Positions 16,768 to 25,654 are shown, numbered from the stretch's first letter. The stretch is 64,000 nt of DNA from Chitinophaga varians (GCF_014529945.1 NZ_JACVFB010000006.1:248001-312000), one strand, 5' to 3'. Notes: a model not told the origin generated them from the letters alone. Program-made: numbers and translations.

Positions 16768-17388
16768 TTATTCCAGCGCCAGCAGCGTATCTTTTCGCAT
16801 TTTGCCATAACCCCATTGTACCAATACACTGTCAACTCCTTTCTTCTTCAGCCGCAGGTTGCCTATTGCCTGTTGGGGTTTAATCACGTCGGGCGTAATT
16901 TCTTCAAACAACCAGTATTTATCGGTGATCAGGCTGTAGGTCGGGGCGATCGACAGAATTCCACTGGTTTTACTTTGCAGGGCGTGGTCATCATCAATGG
17001 TGTACCGGCGAAAGTCGCTGTCAGACAGTAGGGTGAGTGTTGCCACCAATGTCAGGATGCGCAGGGGAGGTATGATCAGTCCAAACAGCAATACAAACGG
17101 AAAGCCGAACAGTACTGTCAGGTAAGCATACCGGGCATCGGTGTCGGGTTTGCTCAGGCCAAAGAGGACCATGCCACTGCCGGCGTAGAGCGTAAAGAAT
17201 ACTCTTTCCGTCTGGGTTCCTTTAAACCCGTATCCGTTGATCATCAACAACAGGCAAATCACTGAAAAGAACAGGAAAATAAGATGAACGTACCAGGTAA
17301 GGGCCAGCGCTATGGGTGATTTTACTTTTTTGATCCTGCAGGATATCGCTGTGAGAAAACAGATAGTAAGGATGGTCAGTGTAACCAT
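16768..17388 (-). CDS. Membrane protein of unknown function
   Basis: About 206 residues from the ATG at 17388 (MVTLTILTICF); the 15-codon extension upstream is repeat-derived. Roughly four to five hydrophobic segments fill the first 125 residues (SPIALALTWYVHLIFLFFSV, LTVLFGFPFVLLFGLIIPPL among them). A soluble C-terminal part of about 80 residues follows, ending KMRKDTLLALE. I do not recognise a family. It is a single gene between class D palindromic sequences. Confidence 0.7.
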   Translation of the reverse strand: MVTLTILTICFLTAISCRIKKVKSPIALALTWYVHLIFLFFSVICLLLMINGYGFKGTQTERVFFTLYAGSGMVLFGLSKPDTDARYAYLTVLFGFPFVLLFGLIIPPLRILTLVATLTLLSDSDFRRYTIDDDHALQSKTSGILSIAPTYSLITDKYWLFEEITPDVIKPQQAIGNLRLKKKGVDSVLVQWGYGKMRKDTLLALE

Positions 17389-17550
17389 TATTTGTTGATT
17401 TGATGATTGGGAAATTTTGATATTGCATGACATGAAGGCCCTGTTGCACCTCCCTGAAACCCACTCAATTCACATGTTAAAATAATCAAATATAAAAATA
17501 ATAAAATAACTAAATATTATAGCAGGGTTGTCATATTAATTATTAATCCT

Positions 17551-17580
17551 TTGCTTTTTCGTCAACAAACAATATTTTTG
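17551..17580 (+). promoter_or_regulatory. Bacteroidota-type promoter of pdhB
   Basis: TTG at 17551-17553 and TATTTTTG at 17573-17580 match the -33 and -7 boxes with a 19-base spacer. The expected start site leaves a leader of about 48 bases before the ATG at 17634. Confidence 0.65.
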
Positions 17581-17633
17581 CCCTGCCTTACGACAATCAG
17601 GCACTTAAACTTTCAAACTTTATTAAGAATAGC

Positions 17634-18617
17634 ATGCGTCAGATAGCTTTCAGACAAGCCTTAAGAGAAGCCCTGCAGGAGGAATTTCGCCGTGATGAAC
17701 GGGTATTACTGATGGGGGAGGAAGTAGCCGAATACAATGGTGCTTATAAAGTGAGCCAGGGAATGCTCGATGAGTTTGGTCCAAAACGTGTGATTGACAC
17801 GCCGATCGCTGAACTTGGATTTGCTGCCATTGGCGTTGGTGCTGCGCAGAACGGCCTTCGCCCGGTAGTGGAATTTATGACCTGGAACTTCGCAACACTG
17901 GCTTTAGACCAGATCCTGAATACGGCTTCCAAAATGCTCGCCATGAGTGGTGGCCAGGTTGGTTGTCCGATCGTTTTCCGCGGACCTAACGGTTCTGCCG
18001 GTCAGCTGGGCGCTCAGCACTCTACTGCTTTCGAAAGCTACTATGCTAACATCCCCGGCCTGAAAGTGATCTCCGTTTCCAATCCATACGACGCGAAAGG
18101 TTTGCTCAAAGCGGCTATCCGCGATGACGATCCGGTTGTTTTCATGGAAAGTGAAGTGATGTACGGTGATATGGGTGAAGTACCGGAAGAAGAGTACATC
18201 ATCCCTATCGGTAAAGCCGATATCAAACGTGCCGGTAAAGACGTGACCATCGTTTCTTTCAATAAAATGATGAAAGTGGCCCTCGGCGCTGCGGAAGAAC
18301 TGGCTAAGGAAGGTATCGAAGCAGAGGTGATCGACCTGCGCACCATCCGTCCGCTGGACTGGTTCACCATCCTCGAGTCTGTGAAGAAAACCAATCGCCT
18401 GGTGATCGTGGAAGAACAATGGCCATTCTCCAGCGTATCTTCTGAAATCGCTTACCGCATTCAGAAAGAAGGTTTCGACTACCTGGACGCTCCCATCCGT
18501 CGTATCACTGCGCCTGACGCTCCGATGCACTACGCACCCAACCTGGTGAAACTGTACATGCCGGATGTAGAACGCACTGTGAAACTGGTGAAAGAAGTAA
18601 TGTACATGAAGAAATAA
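17634..18617 (+). CDS. pdhB: Pyruvate dehydrogenase E1 component, beta subunit
   Basis: A 327-residue transketolase-like subunit of the 2-oxoacid dehydrogenase complex. It helps bind thiamine diphosphate and carries the conserved LMGEEVAEYNGAYKVSQGML, the glutamate region, and AELGFAAIGVGAA. The C-terminal transketolase domain includes VIDLRTIRPLDWFTI and VEEQWPFSSVSSE. Residues match the pyruvate-specific rather than branched-chain type best, but that is by recall. The alpha subunit and E2 genes are not next to it, as is common in this phylum. Its own promoter lies at 17551-17580. Confidence 0.92.
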   Translation: MRQIAFRQALREALQEEFRRDERVLLMGEEVAEYNGAYKVSQGMLDEFGPKRVIDTPIAELGFAAIGVGAAQNGLRPVVEFMTWNFATLALDQILNTASKMLAMSGGQVGCPIVFRGPNGSAGQLGAQHSTAFESYYANIPGLKVISVSNPYDAKGLLKAAIRDDDPVVFMESEVMYGDMGEVPEEEYIIPIGKADIKRAGKDVTIVSFNKMMKVALGAAEELAKEGIEAEVIDLRTIRPLDWFTILESVKKTNRLVIVEEQWPFSSVSSEIAYRIQKEGFDYLDAPIRRITAPDAPMHYAPNLVKLYMPDVERTVKLVKEVMYMKK

Positions 18618-18620
18618 CCG

Positions 18621-18742
18621 GGGATTTACGGATTTAGAAATTTACGGATTTACGAATTTATAAAAGCGAAGACCTGAGCGACCTATATTGCTCAGGTCTT
18701 CGCTTTTTATAAATCCCAAAATTCGTAAATCCGTAAATCCCA
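18621..18742. terminator. Class C element: GGGATTTACGGATT arms around a strong hairpin
   Basis: The core stem is 18662-18679 with 18690-18707 (18 bases, AAAAGCGAAGACCTGAGC and its complement) and is a bidirectional terminator between convergent pdhB and cysM. Outside it lie repeats of the words GGGATTTACGGATTTA / TTTACGAATTTA on the left and their complements on the right. The element at 32879-33025 has the same design. Confidence 0.85.
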
Positions 18743-18753
18743 AAATTCCTGAA

Positions 18754-19626
18754 TCAGGCAAACAAGTCGCTCGACAGGTACCGGTCGCCCCGATCGCAGA
18801 TAATGCCCACGATCACGCCGCTGGTCAGTTCCCGTGAAAGCCGCAAGGCTGCTGCCATAGCGCCACCGCTGCTCATGCCGCAGAAAATGGCCTCTTCTTT
18901 CGCCAGCCTTTTGGTCATCTCCCGGGCCTCTTTTTCATCGATCTCCATGGTCACATCTACCCGCGATTTTTCGAATATTTTAGGGAGATAAGCCTCCGGC
19001 CATTTGCGGATACCCGGTATTTTGGAGCCGTCGGTAGGCTGACAGCCCACAATCTGTACCGCCGGGTTCTGCTCCTTCAGGAACCGTGATACGCCCATAA
19101 TAGTGCCCGTAGTGCCCATGGCGCTCACAAAGTGCGTGACCTTGCCGGCCGTGTCCCGCCAGATTTCGGGGCCGGTCGTTTTATAGTGCATCCCATAGTT
19201 ATCGGGATTGGCAAACTGATTCAGCATCACATAGCCGCCTTTGGCCACCTGCGCATTGGCGTAGTCGATAGACGCCTCCATTGACTCTTCCAGCACCACT
19301 TTGGCGCCATAGGCCTGCATGGTTTGTACCCGCTCCAGGGTGGAGTCGGCAGGCATCACCAGGTCTATCTCGATGCCAAATAAATTGGCGATCATCGCCA
19401 GGGCAATGCCCGTATTGCCGCTGGTGGCTTCTATCAGGCGGGTGCCTTTGCGTATTTCGCCCCTGTCCAGCGCTCCTTTGATCATACCATAGGCAGCCCT
19501 GTCCTTCACACTTCCGCCGGGATTGGTACCTTCCAGTTTAGCATAGATTTTAACATCCGGGTTCTCCGGGATCCGTTGTAATTCCACCATTGGCGTATTG
19601 CCAACGAGGTCCAGTATTGTCGCCAT
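18754..19626 (-). CDS. cysM: Cysteine synthase B
   Basis: A 290-residue PLP-dependent O-acetylserine sulfhydrylase. PLP binds Lys41 in NPGGSVKDRAA; the substrate loop is EATSGNTGIALA and the phosphate-binding loop VSAMGTTGTIMGVSRFL. KIPGIRKWPEAYLPKIF and CGMSSGGAMAAALR match CysM-type enzymes. It is transcribed ten bases after cysE, so O-acetylserine made by CysE is converted to cysteine by this enzyme. The order cysE-cysM on the minus strand is a complete cysteine module. Confidence 0.94.
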   Translation of the reverse strand: MATILDLVGNTPMVELQRIPENPDVKIYAKLEGTNPGGSVKDRAAYGMIKGALDRGEIRKGTRLIEATSGNTGIALAMIANLFGIEIDLVMPADSTLERVQTMQAYGAKVVLEESMEASIDYANAQVAKGGYVMLNQFANPDNYGMHYKTTGPEIWRDTAGKVTHFVSAMGTTGTIMGVSRFLKEQNPAVQIVGCQPTDGSKIPGIRKWPEAYLPKIFEKSRVDVTMEIDEKEAREMTKRLAKEEAIFCGMSSGGAMAAALRLSRELTSGVIVGIICDRGDRYLSSDLFA

Positions 19627-19635
19627 AATCGGTTA

Positions 19636-20448
19636 TTATTCGTGATTGCTCTCCAGGTATTTGTGTTCTGCTTTGTAATAGATACGGGAAAAAGGCTCGA
19701 TGCTCCGTATCAGCCATACGTTGCCGCCAATGACGCTGTGGTGGCCGATGATCGTATCGCCGCCCAAAATGGTGGCGCCGGCATAAATCACCACATGATC
19801 TTCAATGGTAGGGTGCCGCTTGCTGCGCGCCATCGTTTTTTCGATGCTCAACGCACCCAGGGTTACGCCCTGGTATAGCTTTACATGCTGACCAATGACG
19901 GTGGTTTCCCCGATAACAATACCGGTACCATGGTCTATACAGAAGAACGGCGCAATCACCGCTCCGGGATGGATATCAATACCGGTGCGGGCATGCGCCA
20001 GCTCCGTGATCATCCTGGGCAGCAGTGGTATTTTCAGTTCATACAAGGCATGCGCCATACGGTAAAAGGCAATGGCATAAAACCCGGGATAGGCACGGAT
20101 CACCTCATACAGACAAGTGGCCGCCGGATCGCCCTGAAAAATGGCGTTCGCGTCTTTGGTCAACTCATCATATATCAGCGGTACCCTGCTCATGAAATCC
20201 CGGCTGATATGGCCTGCTTCTTCGGGCAACTGATGCTGCATGGGCAGCAGCAATGTCTCCAGCTGTTTCTCCAGCTTGCGTCCGTACTCTTTCAATAGTA
20301 CGGGATCGGCCATCACCTGACCGGTGTGTTCGGGGAATAACCAATTAATCAGACTATTGGCAAAATCACTTACAACACTCGTGGCGGGATAAGCATTTGC
20401 GGCAGCCAATTGGTGTCTTCGCTTCAGTTCTTCCAAAAAGTCGCTCAT
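19636..20448 (-). CDS. cysE: Serine O-acetyltransferase
   Basis: A 270-residue acetyltransferase with an alpha-helical N-terminal half and a left-handed beta-helix (hexapeptide repeats) from about residue 155. DIHPGAVIAPFFCIDHGTGI carries the catalytic His region, followed by VIGETTVIGQHVKLYQGVTLGA. This is the longer EpsC/plant-like form seen in Bacteroidota. It makes O-acetylserine from serine and acetyl-CoA for CysM downstream. The gene is first in the two-gene operon. Confidence 0.93.
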   Translation of the reverse strand: MSDFLEELKRRHQLAAANAYPATSVVSDFANSLINWLFPEHTGQVMADPVLLKEYGRKLEKQLETLLLPMQHQLPEEAGHISRDFMSRVPLIYDELTKDANAIFQGDPAATCLYEVIRAYPGFYAIAFYRMAHALYELKIPLLPRMITELAHARTGIDIHPGAVIAPFFCIDHGTGIVIGETTVIGQHVKLYQGVTLGALSIEKTMARSKRHPTIEDHVVIYAGATILGGDTIIGHHSVIGGNVWLIRSIEPFSRIYYKAEHKYLESNHE

Positions 20449-20537
20449 ATGCGGAGGAATTACAGATCTATATTCGTTTGTATTTAAAATTACTCATATT
20501 CCCTGTAAAGTTAGTAGACTTTTCATTTAGATATTTT

Positions 20538-20634
20538 GATATTTGGTTATTTACACAGAGCGGAGATGGTCATTAGTTAATTTACGTATATTCAGTGCAA
20601 TGATTCTTCAGCACAATATCCAAATAACCAAATA
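20538..20634. repeat. Imperfect class D element upstream of the NtrC-type regulator
   Basis: TATTTGGTTATTT at 20540-20552 is the reverse complement of AAATAACCAAATA at 20622-20634, set in longer stretches of the same ATTTGGTTA and GATATT words. Here the element lies between divergent genes (cysE and the regulator), so it is not needed as a terminator for either. Confidence 0.6.
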
Positions 20635-20663
20635 ACAAAGTGAAAAAATAGGCAAATCTCCTT

Positions 20664-20671
20664 TATTTTTG
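20664..20671 (+). promoter_or_regulatory. -7 promoter box of the NtrC-type regulator gene
   Basis: TATTTTTG fits TAnnTTTG and sits 51 bases before the ATG at 20722. A clear -33 TTG is lacking. Confidence 0.45.
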
Positions 20672-20721
20672 GCGCTGATTACTACCGGACTATACCGGTA
20701 TTATAAATCTCAACATTCGCT

Positions 20722-21906
20722 ATGGCTAACATTTTAATTATTGACGACGAAAAAAGCATCCGTAAAACACTCACTGAAATTCTGAGTTATGAAGGCTATA
20801 AGGTAGAAGAGGCGGCGGATGGCTTGGAAGGATTTAAAATGTTCCAGGCAAAACAATACGATGCTGTATTGTGTGATATCAAAATGCCTAAAATGGATGG
20901 CCTGGAATTTCTGGAAAAAGCCCGGGAAATCAACCAGGACGTGCCCATCATCATGGTATCCGGCCACGGTAACATCGATACCGCCGTTGACGCTGTGAAA
21001 AAAGGTGCGTATGACTATATCTCCAAACCACCAGACCTGAACCGCCTGCTGATTACCCTGCGCAACGCGATGGATAAAACCAAGCTGGTGACGGAAACGA
21101 AGACCCTGCGCCGCAAGGTCAACAAAGTACCGGAAATGATCGGTTCTTCTGCTCCCATCCTGAAAATCCGGGAAACGATCGAGAAAGTGGCACCTACGGA
21201 TGCCCGCGTACTGATCACCGGCGAAAACGGGGTAGGGAAGGAACTGGTGGCCCGCTGGCTCCACGAACGCAGCAACCGCGCCTCCGGCCCCATGGTGGAA
21301 GTTAACTGCGCCGCTATCCCCAGCGAACTGATAGAAAGCGAACTTTTTGGACATGAAAAAGGCTCTTTTACCTCCGCGGTGAAACAACGGATCGGTAAAT
21401 TTGAACAAGCCAGCGGTGGCACCCTTTTCCTTGACGAAATCGGCGATATGAGCCTCAGCGCACAGGCTAAAGTGCTCCGTGCCCTGCAGGAAGGCAAAAT
21501 CACCCGCGTGGGCGGCGACAAAGAAATCAGTGTGGACGTACGCGTGGTGGCCGCTACCAATAAAGACCTCCTCAAAGAAGTGGAAGACAAAAACTTCCGC
21601 CTCGACCTCTATCACCGCCTGAGCGTTATCCTCATCCACGTGGCGTCCCTCAACGACCGCCGCGATGATGTGCCACTACTGGTAGATAACTTCCTCGACG
21701 CGGTATGCAACGAGTATGGCATCGCCCGCAAAGGCATTGATAAAGAAGCCATGAAAGCACTGCAAAACCACAACTGGTCCGGTAACATCCGCGAACTGCG
21801 CAACGTGGTGGAAAGACTGGTGATCCTCTCCGGGAAAACCATTACCACAGAGGATGTGGAGGACTTTGTAGTGCCTTCCCGTGAAAGAAAAAAAGCAGGT
21901 TCCTGA
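20722..21906 (+). CDS. NtrC-family response regulator without DNA-binding domain
   Basis: A 394-residue protein: receiver domain 1-120 with phospho-acceptor Asp52 (CDIKMPKMDG), and a sigma-54 AAA+ domain about 140-375 with Walker A GENGVGK (167-173), Walker B GGTLFLDEIGDM and the sensor region VRVVAATNKD. The sigma-54 contact loop reads GSFTSA (214-219) instead of GAFTGA. The protein ends 20-25 residues after the AAA+ lid with no Fis-type helix-turn-helix. It may activate sigma-54 from solution or not contact DNA itself. I saw no frame-shifted HTH remnant in the next 14 bases before the next gene. The cognate kinase is not adjacent. Confidence 0.92.
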   Translation: MANILIIDDEKSIRKTLTEILSYEGYKVEEAADGLEGFKMFQAKQYDAVLCDIKMPKMDGLEFLEKAREINQDVPIIMVSGHGNIDTAVDAVKKGAYDYISKPPDLNRLLITLRNAMDKTKLVTETKTLRRKVNKVPEMIGSSAPILKIRETIEKVAPTDARVLITGENGVGKELVARWLHERSNRASGPMVEVNCAAIPSELIESELFGHEKGSFTSAVKQRIGKFEQASGGTLFLDEIGDMSLSAQAKVLRALQEGKITRVGGDKEISVDVRVVAATNKDLLKEVEDKNFRLDLYHRLSVILIHVASLNDRRDDVPLLVDNFLDAVCNEYGIARKGIDKEAMKALQNHNWSGNIRELRNVVERLVILSGKTITTEDVEDFVVPSRERKKAGS

Positions 21907-21919
21907 ATCTGAAAATGAT

Positions 21920-22573
21920 ATGTCCAGACAGCTGTATCTTATTAGTGGCCTGGGTGCCGATGAACGCATCTTCAACAACCTGCGTTTCCCGGCCGGCTAT
22001 GATATACACCACCTGAAATGGATAGACCCGCTGCCCAATGAGCCCATCAGCAGTTATGCCACCCGTATGGCGGGCGGTATCACCGCCGATGGGCCCATTT
22101 CTTTAATGGGCGTGTCTTTCGGCGGTATCATGAGCCTGGAGATAGCCAAGGTGCGACCTGTCGCACAGAATATCCTGGTGTCCAGCATTAAACAGACGAC
22201 CGAAAAGCCGCCATATTACAACTGGGTACGCAAGCTCCGGCTGCATCAGTTGCCCGATGCCATCATCTACCGGCAAAGAGGCATGGTAGTAAAGAAGTTC
22301 CTCAATATCGAAAGCAGGGAAGAAGGACAACTGGTAAAGGAATACCTGACTAAAAGCGACTTTACCTACACCCGGTGGGCTGTTAACGCTATCCTGCACT
22401 GGGAAAACGATACGGTGCCCCCCAACCTGGTACACATCCATGGAGGTAAAGACATGCCCTTCCCCATCCGCTTTGTGAAGCCCACGCACGTTATTCCCGA
22501 TGGCGGCCACTTTATGGTTCTCAACCGGGCAACGGAAGTTAACCGCATCCTGGGCGAAGCCATGCTGGGGTAG
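21920..22573 (+). CDS. Alpha/beta hydrolase-like protein
   Basis: 217 residues from the ATG at 21920 (MSRQLYLISGLGADERIF), 13 bases after the regulator stop, so probably co-transcribed. It has an alpha/beta-hydrolase outline: LISGLGADERIF as the oxyanion strand and SLMGVSFGGIMSLEIAK as nucleophile elbow with a GVSFGG motif. IHGGKDMPFPI is the likely acid loop and IPDGGHFMVLN the catalytic His. Substrate unknown. An in-frame upstream start at 21881 would overlap the regulator and is less likely. Confidence 0.8.
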   Translation: MSRQLYLISGLGADERIFNNLRFPAGYDIHHLKWIDPLPNEPISSYATRMAGGITADGPISLMGVSFGGIMSLEIAKVRPVAQNILVSSIKQTTEKPPYYNWVRKLRLHQLPDAIIYRQRGMVVKKFLNIESREEGQLVKEYLTKSDFTYTRWAVNAILHWENDTVPPNLVHIHGGKDMPFPIRFVKPTHVIPDGGHFMVLNRATEVNRILGEAMLG

Positions 22574-22575
22574 TT

Positions 22576-22731
22576 CACGCAAAGGCGCAAAGCAGCAAAG
22601 ACGCAAAGACTATATAAAAGCGAGCAGAGAAAGCCAGGGAAAGGGGATCAAATTTGATCTCCGTTCCCTGGCTTTCTTATAACTCTTAAAAAAATAATCT
22701 TTGCGTCTTTGCTGCTTTGCGCCTTTGCGTG
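22576..22731. repeat. Class B element: 34-bp perfect arms of CGCAAAG words around a hairpin
   Basis: Arms 22576-22609 and 22698-22731 are perfect 34-base reverse complements composed of CGCAAAG/GCAAAGC words. The centre is a second hairpin (22628-22641 with 22664-22677) that closes on a palindrome near GATCAAATTTGATC. The core probably terminates the upstream unit; the arms are shared with 25828-25952 and, in half, with 63041-63073. Confidence 0.88.
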
Positions 22732-22795
22732 CCTATTTAAGCTATTTTTAAGAAAACTTTTCTTCGGGAAAAGCTACTCACTAACAACAGAATAT

Positions 22796-22803
22796 TATAT
22801 TTG
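22796..22803 (+). promoter_or_regulatory. -7 promoter box of lepB
   Basis: TATATTTG matches TAnnTTTG 30 bases before the ATG at 22834. No convincing TTG box at -33. Confidence 0.45.
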
Positions 22804-22833
22804 CCTTTTTAAGCATCTAATAAGCGTACTTGA

Positions 22834-24021
22834 ATGAATCTGGCATTTTGGAAAAAAAATAAAGAAGGTCAGCCAAAGAAAAAGAAATCTACGGCGAGAG
22901 AATGGTTAGACGCTGGTATCTTTGCTATCATAGCAGCCACGCTTATCCGCACTTTTATTTTTGAGGCCTATACCATTCCTACACCTTCCATGGAAAAGAC
23001 CTTGCTGGTAAACGACTTCCTCTTCGTAAGCAAGATCAGCTACGGGCCCCGGATTCCAATGACGCCGCTGGCCATGCCTTTTGTGCATCACACCATGCCG
23101 TTCACCAAATCTACCAAAGCTTACTCTGAAGCCATCAAATGGAAATACAAACGTCTTCCGGGTTTCTCCGATATCAAACGATATGATGTGGTGGTGTTTA
23201 ACTTCCCGGAAGGAGATACAGTGGCTATCGGTGCAGCTGACCCGAGTTATTACAACATGGTAAGACAGAACGGCTGGCAGGCAGTCAACAATTCCTATGA
23301 GATCATTCATCGCCCGGTAGATAAAAGGGAAAACTATATCAAACGCTGCATGGCAGAAGCCGGTGACACACTCAAAATCGTACACGGCGTAGTATATGTG
23401 AATGGCCAGCCGGCCCCTGTACCTCCCGGCAGCCAGCATAAATATATCGTGGAAACGACCGGCGATCAGCTCAATGCCAGCCGTCTGGATGAATTGGGCA
23501 TTGTTGGTCCGGAATATACGTTCGACAACAACAAGTACGTGTACAACCTTACACCTGACAACGTAGCCGCGCTGAAACAATTCCCGATCGTGAAAAATAT
23601 CAGTGTGTACGAAGAATCCAACTATGTTGATTTTAACTATAGCATGGTATTCCCGCATGATACGGCACATTTCAAATGGACAGAGGAGAATTTCGGCCCA
23701 CTGTATATCCCGAAGAAAGGTGCTACCATAAAACTGGACGACAACAATATTGCTATCTATGACCGCGCCATCCGCGTGTACGAGGGCAATACGCTGGAGC
23801 AGAAAGAGGGTAAGATCTTCATCAACGGTCAGCCTGCGGATTCTTACACTTTCAAAATGAACTATTACTGGATGATGGGGGACAACCGCAACAATTCCCT
23901 CGATTCCCGCTTCTGGGGCTTTGTTCCGGAAGATCACGTGGTAGGTAAGGCATGGCTGATCTGGATGAGCTATGGTGAAAATGGCATCCGCTGGAGCCGC
24001 CTGTTCAGAGGCATCAAATAA
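22834..24021 (+). CDS. lepB: Signal peptidase I
   Basis: A 395-residue S26 leader peptidase. After a lysine-rich N-terminus comes one transmembrane helix (about 25-45), then the catalytic Ser52 in IPTPSMEKTL and the general-base Lys170 in ENYIKRCMAEAGD. The C-terminal box is MMGDNRNNSLDSRFWGFVPE. The insert of about 150 residues between the Lys box and the last box is usual for the large Bacteroidota enzymes. It cleaves Sec signal peptides at the periplasmic face. Single gene, own -7 box and terminator. Confidence 0.95.
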   Translation: MNLAFWKKNKEGQPKKKKSTAREWLDAGIFAIIAATLIRTFIFEAYTIPTPSMEKTLLVNDFLFVSKISYGPRIPMTPLAMPFVHHTMPFTKSTKAYSEAIKWKYKRLPGFSDIKRYDVVVFNFPEGDTVAIGAADPSYYNMVRQNGWQAVNNSYEIIHRPVDKRENYIKRCMAEAGDTLKIVHGVVYVNGQPAPVPPGSQHKYIVETTGDQLNASRLDELGIVGPEYTFDNNKYVYNLTPDNVAALKQFPIVKNISVYEESNYVDFNYSMVFPHDTAHFKWTEENFGPLYIPKKGATIKLDDNNIAIYDRAIRVYEGNTLEQKEGKIFINGQPADSYTFKMNYYWMMGDNRNNSLDSRFWGFVPEDHVVGKAWLIWMSYGENGIRWSRLFRGIK

Positions 24022-24052
24022 GCACTGGCTGAAAATATTTTTTAAAGTAAAT

Positions 24053-24079
24053 TACGGACTGGCATATTGCCGGTCCGTA
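24053..24079 (+). terminator. Terminator of lepB
   Basis: TACGGACTGGCA (24053-24064) pairs with TGCCGGTCCGTA (24068-24079), with one G-U pair, around a three-base loop, and is followed by a short T-rich stretch. It lies 31 bases after lepB. Confidence 0.75.
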
Positions 24080-24158
24080 GTTGTCTTTACCCCTTTACAG
24101 CCCCAACTTGCAGGTGTATCCCGGTAAAGGCTATACGTAACAACTTCACACTTTTTTT

Positions 24159-24650
24159 ATGGAGAAACAATTGCAACAATTCGAATTTTGGGTATATAAT
24201 GATATTACCGGTCTGGATGACAGGGACGCATGGTTGCTGAAAGAGGCCCGTGATGTAACCCGCCATGCGTATGCGCCTTACTCCCATTTTCAGGTGGGTG
24301 CGGTGATACGGCTGGTCAACGGAGAGATTGTGGCTGGTTCCAACCAGGAAAATGCCGCTTTCCCCGCCGGCCTGTGTGCTGAAAGAGTGGCACTGTCTGC
24401 CGCCTCCTCCGCTTATCCGGATGTACCGGTAGATACCATTGCCGTTAGTTATAACAACATGCATGGCGACAGTGATCATCCTATTTCGCCCTGTGGTGTT
24501 TGTCGTCAGACGCTGGCCGAATATGAGCTGCGTCAGGAAAGCCCGATACGCCTTATCCTGGGGGGCCTGAGCGGAAAAGTGTACGTGATCAGCAAGGCCA
24601 ATGACCTGCTGCCTTTAGGGTTCTCTGCTTCCGATATGACAGAAAAATAG
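24159..24650 (+). CDS. cdd: Cytidine deaminase
   Basis: A 163-residue zinc hydrolase that converts cytidine or deoxycytidine to uridine in pyrimidine salvage. The zinc ligands are Cys73, Cys112 and Cys115, and the proton-shuttle Glu75 lies in GLCAERVALS; the second motif is SPCGVCRQTL. YAPYSHFQVGAV is the conserved N-terminal motif. The first 25 residues are an extension relative to the minimal tetrameric form. Single gene. Confidence 0.94.
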   Translation: MEKQLQQFEFWVYNDITGLDDRDAWLLKEARDVTRHAYAPYSHFQVGAVIRLVNGEIVAGSNQENAAFPAGLCAERVALSAASSAYPDVPVDTIAVSYNNMHGDSDHPISPCGVCRQTLAEYELRQESPIRLILGGLSGKVYVISKANDLLPLGFSASDMTEK

Positions 24651-24716
24651 TCCAACTGGTTGAAAGTTAAATTATTATCATCTGAATAATAATATATATA
24701 AATATTTAAATAATAT

Positions 24717-24724
24717 TATCTTTG
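24717..24724 (+). promoter_or_regulatory. -7 promoter box of the TPR gene
   Basis: TATCTTTG matches TAnnTTTG and lies only 15 bases before the ATG at 24740, preceded by an AT-only stretch. The leader would be about ten bases long. Confidence 0.45.
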
Positions 24725-24739
24725 TAGGGAAGCCTACAC

Positions 24740-25654
24740 ATGATGACCTTTCGCCTTATCCTATGTTTGCCTGTTGTGATACTCAACATGGCCATCCATA
24801 CCGTCACCGCTGTACCATTAAACAAATGGTACGACAAAGCCCGTGATCTTTACCGCGAGGGTATTGCCTTCAGAAAATCCGGTCAGCACGAAGCGGCCCG
24901 TGAGCGTTTTGCTGCCGCCATTAAGGCGGATAGTGCTTTTACTGCTGCCTATAGTGCCCTGGGAGATATTTACTTTGAGAGAAAATCATACGCGGACGCC
25001 CTGTTCTGTTGCCGTAAAGCGCAGCAGCTCGGAGCAGCCAATATGAGCCGGCAGATAGGACTGAGTTATTACTATCTGCGTCAATACGAAAACGCGCTGG
25101 AAGCGCTGCAACAGGCCCTGCAGGAAGAACCGGGCAATAAAATGGTGCCTTATCAGCTGGCACAATTGTATGCACAGCTGGGCAACTACCGGGAAAGCAT
25201 ACACTATTATCAGGAAGACCTGTTGTTGGACAGCACGCACATTGCTGCCTGGTACGAACTGGGCATGATGTGGTTTAACGTGACTGAACCGGCAAAAGCG
25301 GTGCAGGCTTTTGAAAAAGCAGCAGCGCTGGGATGCAGACAGGACGCCGTGTTTCTGTTCAATACCGGCGCGGCGTGGTTGCAGTTGGAAGAGACAGAGA
25401 AAGGCATCGCCTGTCTGTTAAAAGCACAGGAACTACAGCCGGATGATGAACAGGTGGGCTTTAATCTCGCCCAGGCGTTTTATGGTAAAGGCGATTTTGA
25501 AGCCGCTATTTCTCAGTGGGAAAAGCTGTTACACTTGCAACCCACCAATGCTTTTGCTATGTTTATGCTCGGAAAGTCGTATATGGGTAAGGGTGAGATG
25601 GAAAAAGGCATCGCACTTTGTGATAAAGCCACGGCTACCGGCACCATCAGATAA
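24740..25654 (+). CDS. Secreted tetratricopeptide-repeat protein
   Basis: A 304-residue protein with a signal peptide (about 1-24) followed by about seven to eight TPR units (AAYSALGDIYFERKSYADAL, YYLRQYENALEALQQALQEE and similar), which fill the protein. TPR arrays act as protein-docking scaffolds; the partner is unknown. No enzymatic domain. Single gene, ends before the terminator at 25789-25818. Confidence 0.88.
   Translation: MMTFRLILCLPVVILNMAIHTVTAVPLNKWYDKARDLYREGIAFRKSGQHEAARERFAAAIKADSAFTAAYSALGDIYFERKSYADALFCCRKAQQLGAANMSRQIGLSYYYLRQYENALEALQQALQEEPGNKMVPYQLAQLYAQLGNYRESIHYYQEDLLLDSTHIAAWYELGMMWFNVTEPAKAVQAFEKAAALGCRQDAVFLFNTGAAWLQLEETEKGIACLLKAQELQPDDEQVGFNLAQAFYGKGDFEAAISQWEKLLHLQPTNAFAMFMLGKSYMGKGEMEKGIALCDKATATGTIR

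Noticed and set aside
21900..21925. Frameshifted HTH after the NtrC-type regulator
   Set aside because: Only 13 bases separate the stop from the next start, and the following protein is a hydrolase in all of its frame.
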